Shown here in pieces: positions 20,084 to 31,186 of a DNA stretch of 35,562 nucleotides. Under the pieces are notes generated by a model. It saw only the letters and a program-made list of their open reading frames with translations. It was not told the DNA's origin and searched no databases. This stretch comes from Hofstenia miamia (Eukaryota > Xenacoelomorpha > Acoela), in the NCBI GenBank assembly GCA_004352715.1, contig SCFE01000088.1:1608018-1643579 (forward strand), read 5' to 3'. A program made the translations under genes and the position numbers. How positions within the stretch are numbered: the stretch's first letter is position 1; each line of letters begins with the position of its first letter.

Positions 20084-21008
20084 AATTATAAGACAGTATT
20101 CAAATTTTAAGCAAAGAATACTTTCTACCCATATTCAATGCGAATATATGTTGTTTTGAATTCACGGATCGTACATGCTTATGGTGGATGAAATTTTCAA
20201 AATATACATGTAAAATCTAGTTACTACTAATAACATTTTTCAATTGCTATTGAATATTTTTCGAAAATGTTCAACAACGCAAATCAAACTGCATTAGATT
20301 TTGCTCAACAATTTTATTTGATTTCTATAAAGGCATTATGTTTTTTCTATTGATTCTAGTTTATCTTCGAAAAATTGGTAATGTATATTCCAAAACTCTT
20401 AAGATTTGAAAAATCAAGGTTTTGTATTGTTAGATTTAATATGCTTACTCTTAAATTTCTTAAATGTTGAGCAATATTTTCCTTTGTGGAGTGGTACACA
20501 TAATATCATTACTATAAAAGAGGTCTTATCGATATCCGTCAAAAATTTAATAACATAAAAAATGAGAATTTATGCTTATCGTGTAAAACAAATAAGAGAA
20601 AAAAATAGTACATATTAAACTTTAGTAAATACAAAAATATATAATATTTTTTAAAAAAAGAAGTGAATTTCCTATGAGTGCAATTCCCCTTACAATTGTT
20701 TTTCAGGAGGTGGAGTTTACGTCACTGTATTTCAATAGGCGGGATTAAGTGTTAGTGTAAATATTGTACAGCTTCTTCAAAATATTTCTGTAATTTCCAT
20801 TTCTTCATTTAAATTCTTATATTTTTTTAAAAAAACTTAATTTGGTTTACAAAAATTGAAATGAATTAGCTCATATATATATATATATATATAAGCACAT
20901 GTATGTACACATGAAGTTTTGCTGTATTTGAAATATATTTACAGGTACCAACATTTGTATTAATATATTCTACTGTTAAGCTCTTGTTAATTTAGAAGTT
21001 AGAGAGAG
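20084..21008. other. No gene recognised
   Basis: AT-rich DNA with a (TA)n run at 20873-20893. No open frame with protein-like composition, no splice-bounded exon and no second copy in the window. Confidence 0.45.
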
Positions 21009-21059
21009 ATGAATGTAAATAATAACAAGGATGTGAACATTCAGGATGCAACCCAGAAA
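21009..21059 (+). other. Possible short first coding exon
   Basis: ATG at 21009 follows AGAGAGAG and opens 17 codons (MNVNNNKDVNIQDATQK) that run straight into a strong donor, AAA|GTGAGT at 21060. The mixed hydrophilic composition is plausible for a real N-terminus. No downstream exon was identified, so this may be chance. Confidence 0.2.
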
Positions 21060-21685
21060 GTGAGTAGAAATGATAAACTTCCGCTGCATTCAATGTAAAT
21101 TTATAATATTTGGAATGTACCAATTAAACACATAATTTCAGCATAAATATTGATTTTAAGATTTTTATTAATGGTGCTTTAATTATTTGCAGTCTAAGTG
21201 AAAATTTTAAAGTGAATACGTTTACTTTAAGAACGGATTTCAAATAAAAAATTAAAAATCAATTTGGACATATTGATGGGATATTCACTATAATTCAAAA
21301 CTTCGTCTCATTGCATTGACACATCGCATCAAACTCAAACCTAGTAAACCTAGAAAGTACCGATAAATATTTAGTTAATATTTGCAAAGTATCTGCAAAT
21401 TTAGCAAATAATATTTGTGAAACCTTGCATTTTTTTCCAACCACTATTTGATTGCTTGCAATTTTTTGACAATACTTAGACATATATATCTGATATTTAT
21501 TAAAATTTACCAATTTTCTAATTTTCAGATAAGTTAAACATTTCAGATAAGACTTACAGATTATCAACTAAGAGATAAGATCAAGGCATATTCTAATAAG
21601 CGTTTCACTTGGTTTAGTTTTGAATTGGTGGTATGCACTTTTACCATTACAATATTTCTTCAATTTAGAACATTATTTTTAGCCA

Positions 21686-22862
21686 ATATAAATTATTATA
21701 GATTGTTTATCATCATTTACAAAATAATACATTATTGACCATTTCTTCACATTATTTATCAACTAGGAGACGCTGTGTTATAGCCGGATGTTAATTATGT
21801 CAATGTTTCTTACATTTCAAACTTCCATAAAAACAGTTTTTTTTGGCAAATTTTATGTACGTTGAGTGCTTCAATCATTGTTTTGTAAAATTACAAATAG
21901 TAAAATAAAAGGTTTTTTTATTACTTGGTACTGCTTTGAAGTGATGGAATAATTTGTCTACTTCAGTTCCCAAACAGACAGACTTTTTATAAAATGCGTC
22001 AAGGCAATCTCAATCTAAAAATGACAGCTAAAAGTTTGCTAAATATAAAAACTTCTCTATGTCAGAGTTGAAATACGCGGTCTTTTTCTATCCATCTGCC
22101 ATTTGAAATCACTAAACTTGCATGAGTTGGTTCTTTCTCTCCATAGCCCACCATTTCGTTGAAAAATGACAAATTAGCACTTTCTCTGTTCCTCAATGTC
22201 TCGATAGAAAGCTCAAAATTGTTCCATGATTTGTCTGTAATTGTCAAGAGACTTAAGGTATGGATTCATCTCCTTTAATCCAAAATATGTTGATTTCCTC
22301 GAGAAAAAGGGAATCACTATTCATCCATCTCACATCTACAACATAAAAATAGGCCTAGGTCAAATCGATCCTATTTTAGTGTTCGAACCAATTTGTAAAT
22401 GTGTTTCGCTGAGTTAACACTCATTTCTTGTTAAATTTTTAACTATTTTCATATATGAAAAATATATTTGCATATTCACATACTCTTTGCTTTAATTTCT
22501 TAGGCGCGGACATGGCCCATTTCTACATTTTAAATATCTGGCCAGACCAGGCCAGAGTTAGGCCACATCCCTTTTCAAGTCTGACAGTTACACACTGAAA
22601 GATCTTATAAAAACTTAGGTAGCATATGATAATAATCCAAGAATTTGCAATTTCAACGGATATGAAATATTAGCATATACACTCATTATTTCAAAGAATT
22701 TGTCTTATTTCAAATCAAGAGATGTTAATACCAGTGGGTAGCTAAATCTATGCATAGTAGAGCAACAAGAGCATACAAGACAAAAGTGTACATTTCATGT
22801 AAACATTTAAGTGGCAAAATTTTGGTATTTGATTAGAGAGCAGTAACACACACATTTTTATT
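21686..22862. repeat. Long interspersed repeat, copy B
   Basis: Direct copy of 5862-7291, lacking two inserts present there. Most of the length aligns with only scattered substitutions. In the block 22062-22290, roughly 9 of 11 substitutions are C/G in B against T/A in A. Copy B continues past the point where copy A meets a gap, into a G-rich AGGGGGGAGGGGGTTGCA and a 17-N gap. Confidence 0.85.
22062..22235 (-). other. Exon-like open block in repeat copy B, product unknown
   Basis: A possible acceptor (CTCTTGACAATTACAG, ending about 22236) precedes a frame with mixed, protein-like composition. It contains SWNNFELSIETLRNRESANL, then FFNEMVGYGEKEPTHASLV and RWIEKDR, ending in TGA at 22062-22064. 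I do not recognise it. In copy A the first part differs mostly by synonymous changes (TTG/TTA, AAC/AAT, TTC/TTT, AAA/AAG). The last part has gained S-to-L, G-to-D, a W-to-stop and a 1-base deletion. That pattern suggests coding sequence that has since lost function in A. Confidence 0.35.
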
Positions 22863-23118
22863 AGGGGGGAGGGGGTTGCANNNNNNNNNNNNNNNNNAAA
22901 TCATGTCGTTTTTGTGTCCATTATGATGACAGATATTGACGTCTTTTGGATGGCTATAAATGTTGACATAAGGACGTCCAAAAGGCAACTTCGTGTTACT
23001 AGGGAACAGCATATAAGACAAAAGTGTACATTTCATGTAAACATTTAAGCGGCAAAATTTTGGTATTTGATTAGAGAGCAGTAACACACAAATTTTTATT
23101 AGGGGGGAGGGGGTTGCA
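22771..23118. repeat. Local direct repeat of about 110 bp flanking a hairpin region and N gap
   Basis: 22771-22880 and 23007-23116 are near-identical, both ending in AGGGGGGAGGGGGTTGCA. Between them are a 17-N gap and a segment with CTTTTGGA...TCCAAAAG inverted words. The repeat may be a tandem expansion or an assembly artefact at a G-rich block. Confidence 0.8.
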
Positions 23119-23164
23119 AGGTTAATATTTTGGCTGACATACTAACATTTACTGCTTGCGCTGC

Positions 23165-23880
23165 CACTGGTAGAGAGTTAGCACAATTTGATTAAAACTA
23201 TTACTGACCGAGTGATTCCTCAGGGAACAGTTACTAGTGCCATTCTATTTGCAATCTAAGTTAATAACATAACTGAGTAGGCAAAAAACAAAAAAAAATT
23301 ATCAAAATGCAGATGATACCTGTCTTATAAGTTCTGATATAAATGCATTTAATGCAACAAAAATCTCCAAAATGATATCGAAAATTTAACAAACTATTTC
23401 TTTAATAATCTAATGAAGGTAAATATTGAAAGAACACAATTTATAATATTATTTGTTAAGGAATAGCGAAATCTGACAAAAAACATAGAACCCAATATAA
23501 ATCAGGTACCAAAAAAACAAAGCGAGTACATTAACTATTTAGATGTTGCAATTGACAATGATTTAATTTCGAACAATTCTTAATAACTAAAATTAAAAAA
23601 TGGCTTCTGGAGTAATGTATCTTTATGATCTTCTAAATGTTTTAAATACACGCCACAAACAATTAATAAATGCACTCTTTTTATCGGATATGGAATAACC
23701 TAGATCATGAAATTCAAATAGAAAAAAAAATACATAAAACTCAGAAAAAATTTGCAAACATTTCTTTTTAATAGACAATGCATTCTTATCGACAATAAAC
23801 CACTACACTCATTCGAAAAATTTGCATAGCACTAGAAAATCTAAACTAACACACATACACACACACATTTAGATTATATA
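23165..23880 (+). pseudogene. Non-LTR retrotransposon reverse transcriptase, 5'-truncated and decayed
   Basis: RT fingerprints occur in order on the plus strand. They are V-I-P-Q-G-T-V-T-S-A-I-L-F (from about 23212), N-A-D-D-T at 23306-23320 (the Y/F-ADD catalytic box, with Asn in place of the aromatic residue), and N-I-E-R-T-Q-F-I-I-L-F. Next come Y-I-N-Y-L-D-V-A-I-D-N-D-L and a final basic region with K-K-F-A-N-like spacing. This is the LINE/CR1-jockey-type RT palm-to-thumb pattern. Stops follow the PQG block and the frame shifts after NADD, so it is inactive. It ends near a CACACATACACACACACA tail (about 23852-23869), a plausible 3' simple-repeat end. Truncated 5' ends are typical of target-primed reverse transcription. 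Confidence 0.78.
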
Positions 23881-23919
23881 TATTTTATTATTATTTTGTA
23901 AATAGCTTGTAGTTTTGTA

Positions 23920-24059
23920 TTAGTCACTTTCTGCAAAAAATTTCTTTAGATCCTTATAATCCCGGACCATCAGCCAATTTTTCATATTGAAATACAAATC
24001 TGGATGCAACATTCTCCATGTGTATTGTGTATAATGTAGCGGAATCCTACATAATTCTG
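23920..24059 (-). CDS. Candidate terminal exon of an unrecognised host gene
   Basis: A strong pyrimidine-rich acceptor (TTACTTCTTTTCTTTTGTTAAATCAG|CAG) precedes an open stretch of about 45 codons ending in TAA at 23920-23922. AATAAA follows on the same strand at 23884-23889, about 30 bases later. The translation has protein-like composition with two Trp (L-H-Y-T-Q-Y-T-W-R-M, N-W-L-M-V-R-D-Y-K-D-L-K-K-F). The combination of acceptor, stop and poly(A) signal in correct order is the argument; I recognise no domain. It could still be chance or part of a repeat. Confidence 0.35.
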
Positions 24060-24154
24060 CTGATTTAACAAAAGAAAAGAAGTAACATCGAAAAGAAGTG
24101 ATAAACAATAAATCAGATAATCAGAATGATGAATGAACTAAGATTTCTTATTTG

Positions 24155-24250
24155 AATTAATGTACGAGCAAATGCCTGTCGCCAAAATGTTTGGCAAACA
24201 TCTGAGGACGAATCACTCCTCATTAGTTTTAGAAGAGACACGCAGACCAT
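24155..24250 (-). CDS. Candidate upstream exon of the same unrecognised gene
   Basis: After CACGTAG|ATG (24250) an open frame reads MVCVSLLKLMRSDSSS, then D-V-C-Q-T-F-W-R-Q-A-F-A-R-T-L. It stays open to a TGA at about 24113. The composition is protein-like and less AT-driven than its surroundings. The donor is uncertain (GTACAT about 24170 or GTTCAT about 24135). Linked to the terminal exon only by strand and proximity. Confidence 0.22.
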
Positions 24251-24279
24251 CTACGTGAATTTAAATTATTGCAGCAGCA

Positions 24280-25284
24280 AGTACTTGTTTTGAGAATAGT
24301 ATAAATACTTGCAACACATTGTAAAAGGCTAATGAAGTAAGTTCTTCAGAATTGATTTATTTTGATATTTGCGGTTTGATTTAGTATCTAAATTTGTAAC
24401 GTAGTGGCCAGGAATCCACAAAGGGAACAATTCAAGGTTCTTTGCCCCTGACCATGAGCTAGCTATTGTTTCGTTGTTATACTGCATATAGTAACAAACT
24501 CAGGATAGGCTAGTTAGCCAACCATAGGGAGTAAGTTAATTAACCTGATATTTAGGTCCAAATTGTTGACAATAATGAGACTGATAAATATAGACCATAT
24601 TATGATCATCAATAGAAATTATTTAAATGTAGGATAGGAGTTTCATGCATTTTATGCCTTACCTGAGTTGCTATCAATGGTTATTTTTAAATTATGTTTA
24701 TTAAACCAAAAACGAGTGAACTAACTTGCAGCTAGTGCTTTTCCCTGTTGCCTAAGTAGTGAATGAAAAACACATAGCGAAACAGCTATCATTTACAATT
24801 GACAACAGCATTAAGTCGAGTTGTTTCAATAAACAAGTTAGCACTGCATTAAACTAGGGTACGCATAATTCTTGTATTTGAGCTGAGCCATTGGCAAAAC
24901 GAGGAAGATATGTCACAATGGATTAGTTGATGATTAAAGGATTAGCGGTCAGGCTGATGCCCTTTGTTGAGAACTGTAGTGCTGATTGAACAATGTGGAG
25001 TTTACCTAAATAGTAAATATGAGATGGAAAGTTAATATAGTTTAATATACTTACATATTACCTCAAAGTATGTGTTGATTAGAGATCCATTGATTCAAAT
25101 AGTAGCTCTGTTCCTGCCAAGTGAGTGAAATACCAAATTCATAGATTTGTTACATGCTAAAGAGGCCTGGAATAAGAAGGAACATGGCCACCATGACAGG
25201 ACGCAAGGATCTGACAACAGCTTGAAAATAATCATTAATTGGTTTAATTAGTTCTAAATTTTCAAAAAGTCTGAAAACTCAAAA
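24280..25284. other. No gene recognised; expected place of the Gypsy 5' LTR
   Basis: Sequence of average composition without open frames. It precedes the Gypsy gag-pol remnant and should hold its 5' LTR and primer-binding site, but no direct repeat of the 29892-30400 region was seen here. Confidence 0.4.
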
Positions 25285-26905
25285 TGACGCAAGAAAAGTG
25301 TTAATGTAATGAAAACAAACGGGAAATCCGGAAAAAAAAATTTGAATCTGGAAATCAATTAGCCCTAACAAAGTGTAGCAGAAGAAGAAACCAAATTGGA
25401 ACCAGAATAAGAAGACTACTACCCACAAGAAAAGAAGAATGACAAATAGAACAAGAAGAGGCAGCACTAAGAAAACTCACAGAAACCCCCATCAACATTA
25501 GTGGGGTTGGCAACAACATCATCAATAGATGGCACAAGTCAAACCCTCAATGGAATTGCAAACAATACAAATTTCACCAGAAACAAGTCCCCAAGAAATC
25601 TTCGAAATACTAAAAAGAATTCATGCAACAGAGATAATGCTTAAAAATTAAATCAGCCAACTAATGGAAAAATTCGAACAAATGCATGAAGAAAGAGAAG
25701 CAATTATAAGTGAAGTAAAAAGCGACATGAGCATTTGTTTGGATGAACAAGGAAATTTGTTTCAACAGCTTATAAGAAGGCAGATGCAAGCAAAAAGCTC
25801 ATAGAACAAAACAAAAGATGGTAAAATATGTATAAGGTGTTACAAAGGGAGAATAAACAACTGATTGAGGATAATGAAATACAATTGCATGAAATAGAGC
25901 AACTGTGTGATTAGTTAAGATTAATAAGATTGACTGAGGACAAAAAACAGGAAAATCCAGGAAAACAAATTCATCAAATTTACATAGAAGAGGAACCTGA
26001 AAAAGAATTGCAAACATTGAGAATAAAAGGAGCAATAAACAAAAACAACAGTTATTACAAAGAAGATAATGAATCCAAGAGACAGAAAATCATAAATGAG
26101 ATAAAAAAGTAGTATCACAGAAACTAGAAGATAAGTGAAAAGCTGAAATTGTAAAAGTCAATTTTAATGGAAAATAACAATAACAAAACCACCCCATGAA
26201 AGACACCATTACCCAAGTTTAATGGAAAAATAGACAACTATAACCCTACCTTTAAAGAATGGTTCCACATGTTTGAATTAATGATGATGGAAGAGTAATG
26301 CAGGAGGCAGCAGCAGATATATTACCATTATACTTGGCAGGGGCAGTGTACTTGATCTTTGATGCAGAAGAAAACTACAAATTGATAACAGGAAAATTTA
26401 TAGAGTACTATGAAAATGAGTGTTTTAAGAATTAATACAAAATATTCCTTAAAAAAATAAAAATGAGAAAGAATGATGACATAAGATATTACATGTTGCA
26501 AGTAGAAAGACTATTAACATTGAGTTCATGAGGGAATCAGTACTCAAATTATGACCTGTTTTCTCAAATTTGTAAGGGATTACCTGAAAATATAATAAAC
26601 CAGTTGTGATAAAATGCAATGTTGATGCTGAATAGGAGAAAAAGATTAGAAAAGCTGTTGACATACAAGCAACATTAGAAAATAACACAGGGATCTATGA
26701 AAAGCCGACTTGGAATAGAAAAACACCTACATGGTATTCAAATATAACTGCAAAAAAATTCATGAAAAGCATAGATGATAAAACTGAGTTAAAATAATAA
26801 AGTATAAAGTGAAAGAAGGAAAAATGAAAATAATCAAAGAGAGAATTGTTAAATCCAATAATTGTGGACAGAAAGGACACAAAAAACTTGAATTTAACAA
26901 ACAAT
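25285..26905 (+). pseudogene. Ty3/Gypsy retrotransposon gag region, decayed
   Basis: Purine-rich sense strand with broken frames. From about 26190 to 26610 the translation follows the retrotransposon capsid pattern: L-P-L-Y-L-A-G-A near 26325, then Y-Y-E-N-E-C-F, then F-L-K-K-I-K-M-R, L-Q-V-E-R-L-L-T-L and K-G-L-P-E-N-I. A nucleocapsid knuckle is recognisable at about 26850-26895 as S-N-N-C-G-Q-K-G-H, but the first and last Cys of CxxCxxxGHxxxxC are Ser and Phe. The stretch before 26100 is Lys/Glu-rich and may be the N-terminal coiled-coil part of Gag. Many stops; no functional Gag is possible. The plus-strand order gag-protease-RT-RNase H-integrase continues downstream. Confidence 0.75.
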
Positions 26906-27029
26906 TAAATATCATAGGAAATGAAGAGTCATACTATGTTGACAAAGATATAGTAGAGTTGGAAACAGAAGAACTGACAGACAATGAACAAATGGAACAT
27001 GAGTTGGAAAACTAGAGAGACCATTGTCT

Positions 27030-27350
27030 CACAAAAACAGACCACTTGTAATGATCATGACAAATCTGAACAAGACTAAAACAATCATGGTTAAGATAAA
27101 TGGAGTGATGACAAAGGCAACAATTGACACAGGAGTAGGTACAAAGCTAAGCTGCAACACTGACAACTTGAAGAGATCAAACAACATGTTGACAAATGCC
27201 TTTGGAAAATACATCAACACAAAAGGAACAATATAAGATGTTATGATACAAATAGCTAATACAGCATTTGAACAATCACTGATAGTAGTTGATACAAATA
27301 AAAATCTATTGCCATATGAAGTGATATTGGGTGATTACTTTTGACAAAAA
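27030..27350 (+). pseudogene. Gypsy aspartic protease remnant
   Basis: Open frame 27024-27236 contains I-N-G-V-M-T-K-A-T-I-D-T-G-V-G-T; the D-T-G active-site triplet is at 27126-27134. The flap and downstream ALGxYxxT-like segment (A-F-G-K-Y-I-N-T) are readable, and the later strand L-P-Y-E-V-I-L-G-D appears after a stop near 27236. Typical retropepsin order, but disrupted. Confidence 0.75.
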
Positions 27351-27819
27351 ATAAATTTGTGATAAAATATGCCAACAGAACAATCAAAGTGCAAAAGGAG
27401 GAAATTGAAATTGAAGAAGAAGAAGGGAGAGAAATAATAATAGCATTGGATGAAGACATAAATTGAAGATATGTCAGTAATCTGTGAATTTGATTGAAGA
27501 ACAAGCAGATGAAAACAGAAAGTAATCCATACAGTCAACCCAAGGACAAGTAGATGAACACCATCAAAGTATTGAGTAATCCCCAATGCCAATTCAAGGG
27601 CATAGGGAGTAAAGCTGAAGAAGAAGAAAAGAATACAAAATACTGGAAATATAAGGAGAGGAATATCAACATTTGAAAGAGAATGAAATACAATAATTAA
27701 GAGAAATGCTGGAAAAACACAAAAAGAAATTCAACTATGGAGAAATAAGTGTGAGCCAAGTGATAGGGGAAACACACAAAATAATAATCACATGAGACAA
27801 GCTGATAAAACTGCAAATA

Positions 27820-28640
27820 AGAAGAGTTCCAGAGCAATTGAAGGAGTGCAATCAGATTTTGAACAAATTGATCAACAATAAAATAATACAACCAAGTGAA
27901 TGTCCATACCCCACCCCAATGGTATTTGTTAAAGAGGGATAAACATAAAGATTATATATAGACTTTCAAAAACTGATGAAGTGATGAAAAAAGATTTGTA
28001 TCCATTGCTAAGAATTGAAGGTATGCTATATGAAGCAAGCAAACACAATACTTCACATCAATTGACTTGTGCAAAGCATATTGGCATGTAAAAATGGAAA
28101 TGAAATGCAAAGAAAAAACTGCATTTATAACACCATACAGATTATATGAATTGATTTACATGGTGATTAGACTATGCAATGCCCCAGCTACATTTATATA
28201 TACAACAAAAATTCTAAAAAATCAGAAACATAAAATTGAGGAAAGGATCAATGCTTATGTAGATGAAATCATAATAACAAGCAATAAATTGGAAGTACAC
28301 ATAGATAAGCTGGACAGAATGTTGGAAATAGTAGACAAAGCTGGATTAAGAATAAATGGAAAAAATGTGATATACTAAAAGAAGAAATATTATTTCTCAG
28401 CAAAATAATAGAGAAAGGAAAATTGTGCATGAAAGACAATGTAAGAGACATGATAAGGAAGATAAAGAAACCAAACAATAATAATGATCTGCAAGGAATT
28501 ATGGGGTTCTTCAATTACTATGGGACATTCATCCTGAATATCACAGGAAAGACAGTAAAGATGACAAAATTAATGAGGAAATCAGTACAATTCATGTGGA
28601 TATGGGAAGAACAGGAGGAGTTGAGCAAATTAAAGGGAGA
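27820..28640 (+). pseudogene. Gypsy reverse transcriptase remnant
   Basis: RT motifs are visible in order. I-I-Q-P-S-E-C-P-Y-P-T-P-M-V-F-V-K is at about 27880-27935, followed by an early stop. S-I-D-L-C-K-A-Y-W-H is at about 28058, where the Asp is the first catalytic residue. P-Y-R-L-Y-E-L follows, and Y-V-D-E is at 28256-28267. The last Asp of the YVDD box is Glu here, which alone would inactivate the enzyme. The thumb/connection block includes G-F-F-N-Y-Y at about 28505-28522. Multiple stops and frameshifts separate the blocks. Confidence 0.85.
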
Positions 28641-28669
28641 GTTGTTGTAATTATCATGGCTAAAAACCC

Positions 28670-28905
28670 AAGACTAAATAAAAAATTCATCTTATATTGT
28701 GACATGAGCAAAGCTTCAATAGGAGCAATATTAGGCCAAGAAAAGGTTGGTAAAGATTTATCAATACAGTTCTTTAGTTGAAAACTAAAAGCAAGCAAAG
28801 AAAATTACAGATCCACAAAACTCAAGGTGTTGGTGCTGATAGAGAGCATAAAAAAGTTTAGACACTTTTTGATAGGAAAATAGTTCTGAGCATGAACAGA
28901 TAATA
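28670..28905 (+). pseudogene. Gypsy RNase H remnant
   Basis: F-I-L-Y-C-D-M-S-K-A-S-I-G-A-I-L-G-Q matches the first strand-helix of Gypsy RNase H with its catalytic Asp. The next block, S-T-K-L-K-V-L...K-F-R-H-F-L, corresponds to the usual STTEKE...KFRHYL, but the catalytic Glu position holds Lys or Leu. A stop interrupts between the two blocks. Confidence 0.78.
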
Positions 28906-29480
28906 GTGGACTAGTGTGGTTAAGGAAATTTTTAGGAGGCAAATCATCCATAGTGTCAAGATGAATTGAGTACTTGAATGATTTTACATTCAGAATAGAA
29001 CAGAGAAAAGCAACACTACACATTAACACAGATTTTTGGACATCATTGCCAGAATATTAAAATTAAACAGAGAAGAAAGATGGACAGAAAAACAATTTCA
29101 ATTCTTACCACAAATAGAATAGGAAGATCTACCAGAAATAAATGTGGATAAGAGAAAACAAACAATACTACTCATAACTCTAAAGGAGGAAATTACAGAG
29201 GATGATATAATAGAGAAACAGAAACACAACAGAACACTGAATGAAATCAGAGAAAAGATAAGAGACCAAAATAAGGTGCTATTGAAAATAGCCAACAGTT
29301 ATTATTGTAGATATAAATGGAAATTAAACAAGAATGGAATTTTATATGCAGAGACACATAATAATAGAATTGCAATAGTGGAGTATTATAGAGGGGAAAT
29401 AATAAGAAAAGTGCATGAAAAAGGACACATGGAAATAATTCAAACTGGAAAAACTTTCAATGCAGATTCATAACACTAGC
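28906..29480 (+). pseudogene. Gypsy RNase H end, linker and integrase zinc domain remnant
   Basis: Near 28905 a W-L-R-K-like block follows a T-D-N-S of the RNase H C-terminus, with stops where Trp would be expected. The open frame 29144-29473 is a Lys/Glu-rich linker leading to V-H-E-K-G-H-M-E-I-I-Q-T-G-K-T-F. This is the H..H half of the integrase HHCC zinc domain; the usual Gly after the second His is Met, and no CxxC follows. Confidence 0.65.
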
Positions 29481-29539
29481 AGTAAGAAAAGTGATATAAG
29501 ACGTGATTAAAAAGTTTACAACATGCTAATTGAATAGCA

Positions 29540-29880
29540 AACAACACTTTCCAACACAAAGAGTGCACATAGATTTAGAAATTCTATCATGAGATAGTGA
29601 AGGACATCAATGTTTGCTAGTAAAGATTCACAATTTCATGAAGTATGTGAGAATGATACCAATGATAAAAATGAGAGTGGAAGAAACAGCAAAAATAGTA
29701 ATGAAAGAATAGGTATTGAAATGTAGACCAATGGAAATCATAATTACAGAAAAAGAACCACAGTTTGAAAGCGCACTGTTTCAAGAAATGGTGAAGCTAT
29801 TAGAAATCACAAGTGAAAGAACAAACACGTATTAATCTCAGGGGAACAAACCATGGAAATATTATAATATTCAATTGTTT
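29540..29880 (+). pseudogene. Gypsy integrase catalytic core remnant
   Basis: T-Q-R-V-H-I-D-L-E (about 29557-29583) carries the first Asp of the DDE triad. I-I-I-T-E-K-E-P-Q-F-E-S-A-L-F-Q (about 29738-29790) corresponds to the second, normally TDxGxQF, with Glu in place of Asp and Glu in place of Gly. The following S-E-R-T-N-T-Y-stop-S-Q-G-N block matches the normal YHPQGN, with a stop at the His position. The enzyme is dead; the match to Ty3/Gypsy integrase is strong by order and context. Confidence 0.85.
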
Positions 29881-30400
29881 CAGGGGGAAAATTGAATTAA
29901 TGTAGAATCTCGTCAACCTTCATACTAGTAAGTCTGAGCTAATTTAGGAGCTGCTATAACAATTGTTTCCTCCTTATGTAGTACGGTAGGTGACAGACTC
30001 CAGTATCTGTCTCTCATCTCTCTGTTCTATTGCTTTAGCCGTTATACGATTAACTTATTATCTCATCAACTAAAACTGATATGAAACTAACGACTGTTGT
30101 TTTAGATCCAAGACACGAGACAGAGTGTACAAAGTACAGGGTACGCTACCCGACCTGCAACAAAGCACAAAAGAGGAATTGAAGAACTACGCTATAACGA
30201 GTATTTCCATACGAAGCCGACACATCGATAGAGACACCAACCACAATTCGGATGACTCAGTGTAATGGAAGTGTGTGTGTAATGGCAATAGTGATAATGC
30301 TCGATACCTTATTAATTTAGTGTATTGATTGTTCTTGTTATTGATGAGGTTGTTTAATAAAGAGATCTCGCAACCAGGGTGCAATAGCTTGTTATGAGTT
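29880..30400 (+). mobile_element. Gypsy polypurine tract and probable 3' LTR
   Basis: TTTCAGGGGGAAAAT (29877-29891) directly follows the integrase end and is a good polypurine tract. The LTR would start at TGAATTAATGTAG (29892) or TGTAGAATCTCG (29901). AATAAA at about 30354 followed by GCAACCAGGGTGCA may be its R/U5. No matching 5' LTR was found, so the right boundary is a guess. Confidence 0.45.
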
Positions 30401-30589
30401 CGTACATATAATATCCTTACATATAAATAGATACATGCTGACCTGAAATACATGTGAACAATCAATACGGCCACAGCAAAAGGGATGAATTGATAGTCAG
30501 TCAGTCTACTAGAAATCATACGTAATAAACAACATCTAAGATAATGCAAAGAGATCTTGTGATTCCATAATTTCCTTGATGTAAACAGA

Positions 30590-31186
30590 TGTAATAACAT
30601 AATGTAATAATAGTTGTAATATGAACAACGAACGATAGGAAAGCTAATACGAGTAAAAGCCCCTATTCCTACACCTAACCTAAGAGCCTCTCGGGTAAGC
30701 ACCGGCTATACACTTCACCCGTTAACTGGATCCGTGAACCACCGTCTTGAATACCCGAGAGCTCGAACGTTTAGCTTTCCATTGTATTAAGTAAAATAAC
30801 CTGATACAAAAACGCAAAGTAAATCCAGTAAATTAGATTCATCAACAAAATGATTGACTACACACTTTTTATAGTAAAAGAATTAACAACAATCAAATAT
30901 TTAACCAGTACCTGCTAATTCCACTTGTTTACAATTCCGAACGTTTGAATTTCTGTTCGTCTGCCGATTACGCAATTCTGACTTAATTAGCAGTAGCGAT
31001 CTAGTCTAGTGCCGTTTTGCCAAATCAATTAATATCAAAAATACTGCACTATAAATTTACAAAAATAACTAATTAATCTTATGCATATGTTTTTACAATT
31101 AATATTTTATTTTAATATTCAGTCTTGGTTTCTTCTTTCTTTTTTCTCAATTTGACCACATATGCTAAGATTACGATTATGTTACA
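30590..31186 (-). mobile_element. 3' LTR of the minus-strand element
   Basis: On the minus strand TGGAGGGGGAG (31187-31197) is a polypurine tract followed at once by TGTAACATAATCG. The same start and the next 255 bases occur at 4373-4628 on the plus strand, which proves an independent copy and fixes the LTR edge. The more distal part (30590-30900) shares blocks with 395-490 and 8370-8640. The far end lies at or below 30590 and may abut the Gypsy LTR. The open frame 30187-30702 (-) across this part is not convincing as a protein. Confidence 0.7.

Noticed and set aside
25279-28798. Minus-strand Phe/Leu-rich membrane-like frames
   Set aside because: They are complements of the purine-rich Gypsy sense strand, not membrane proteins.
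30187-30702. 171-codon minus-strand frame
   Set aside because: The translation is rich in Leu, Arg, Tyr and His without domain pattern, and it spans LTR sequence of two elements.
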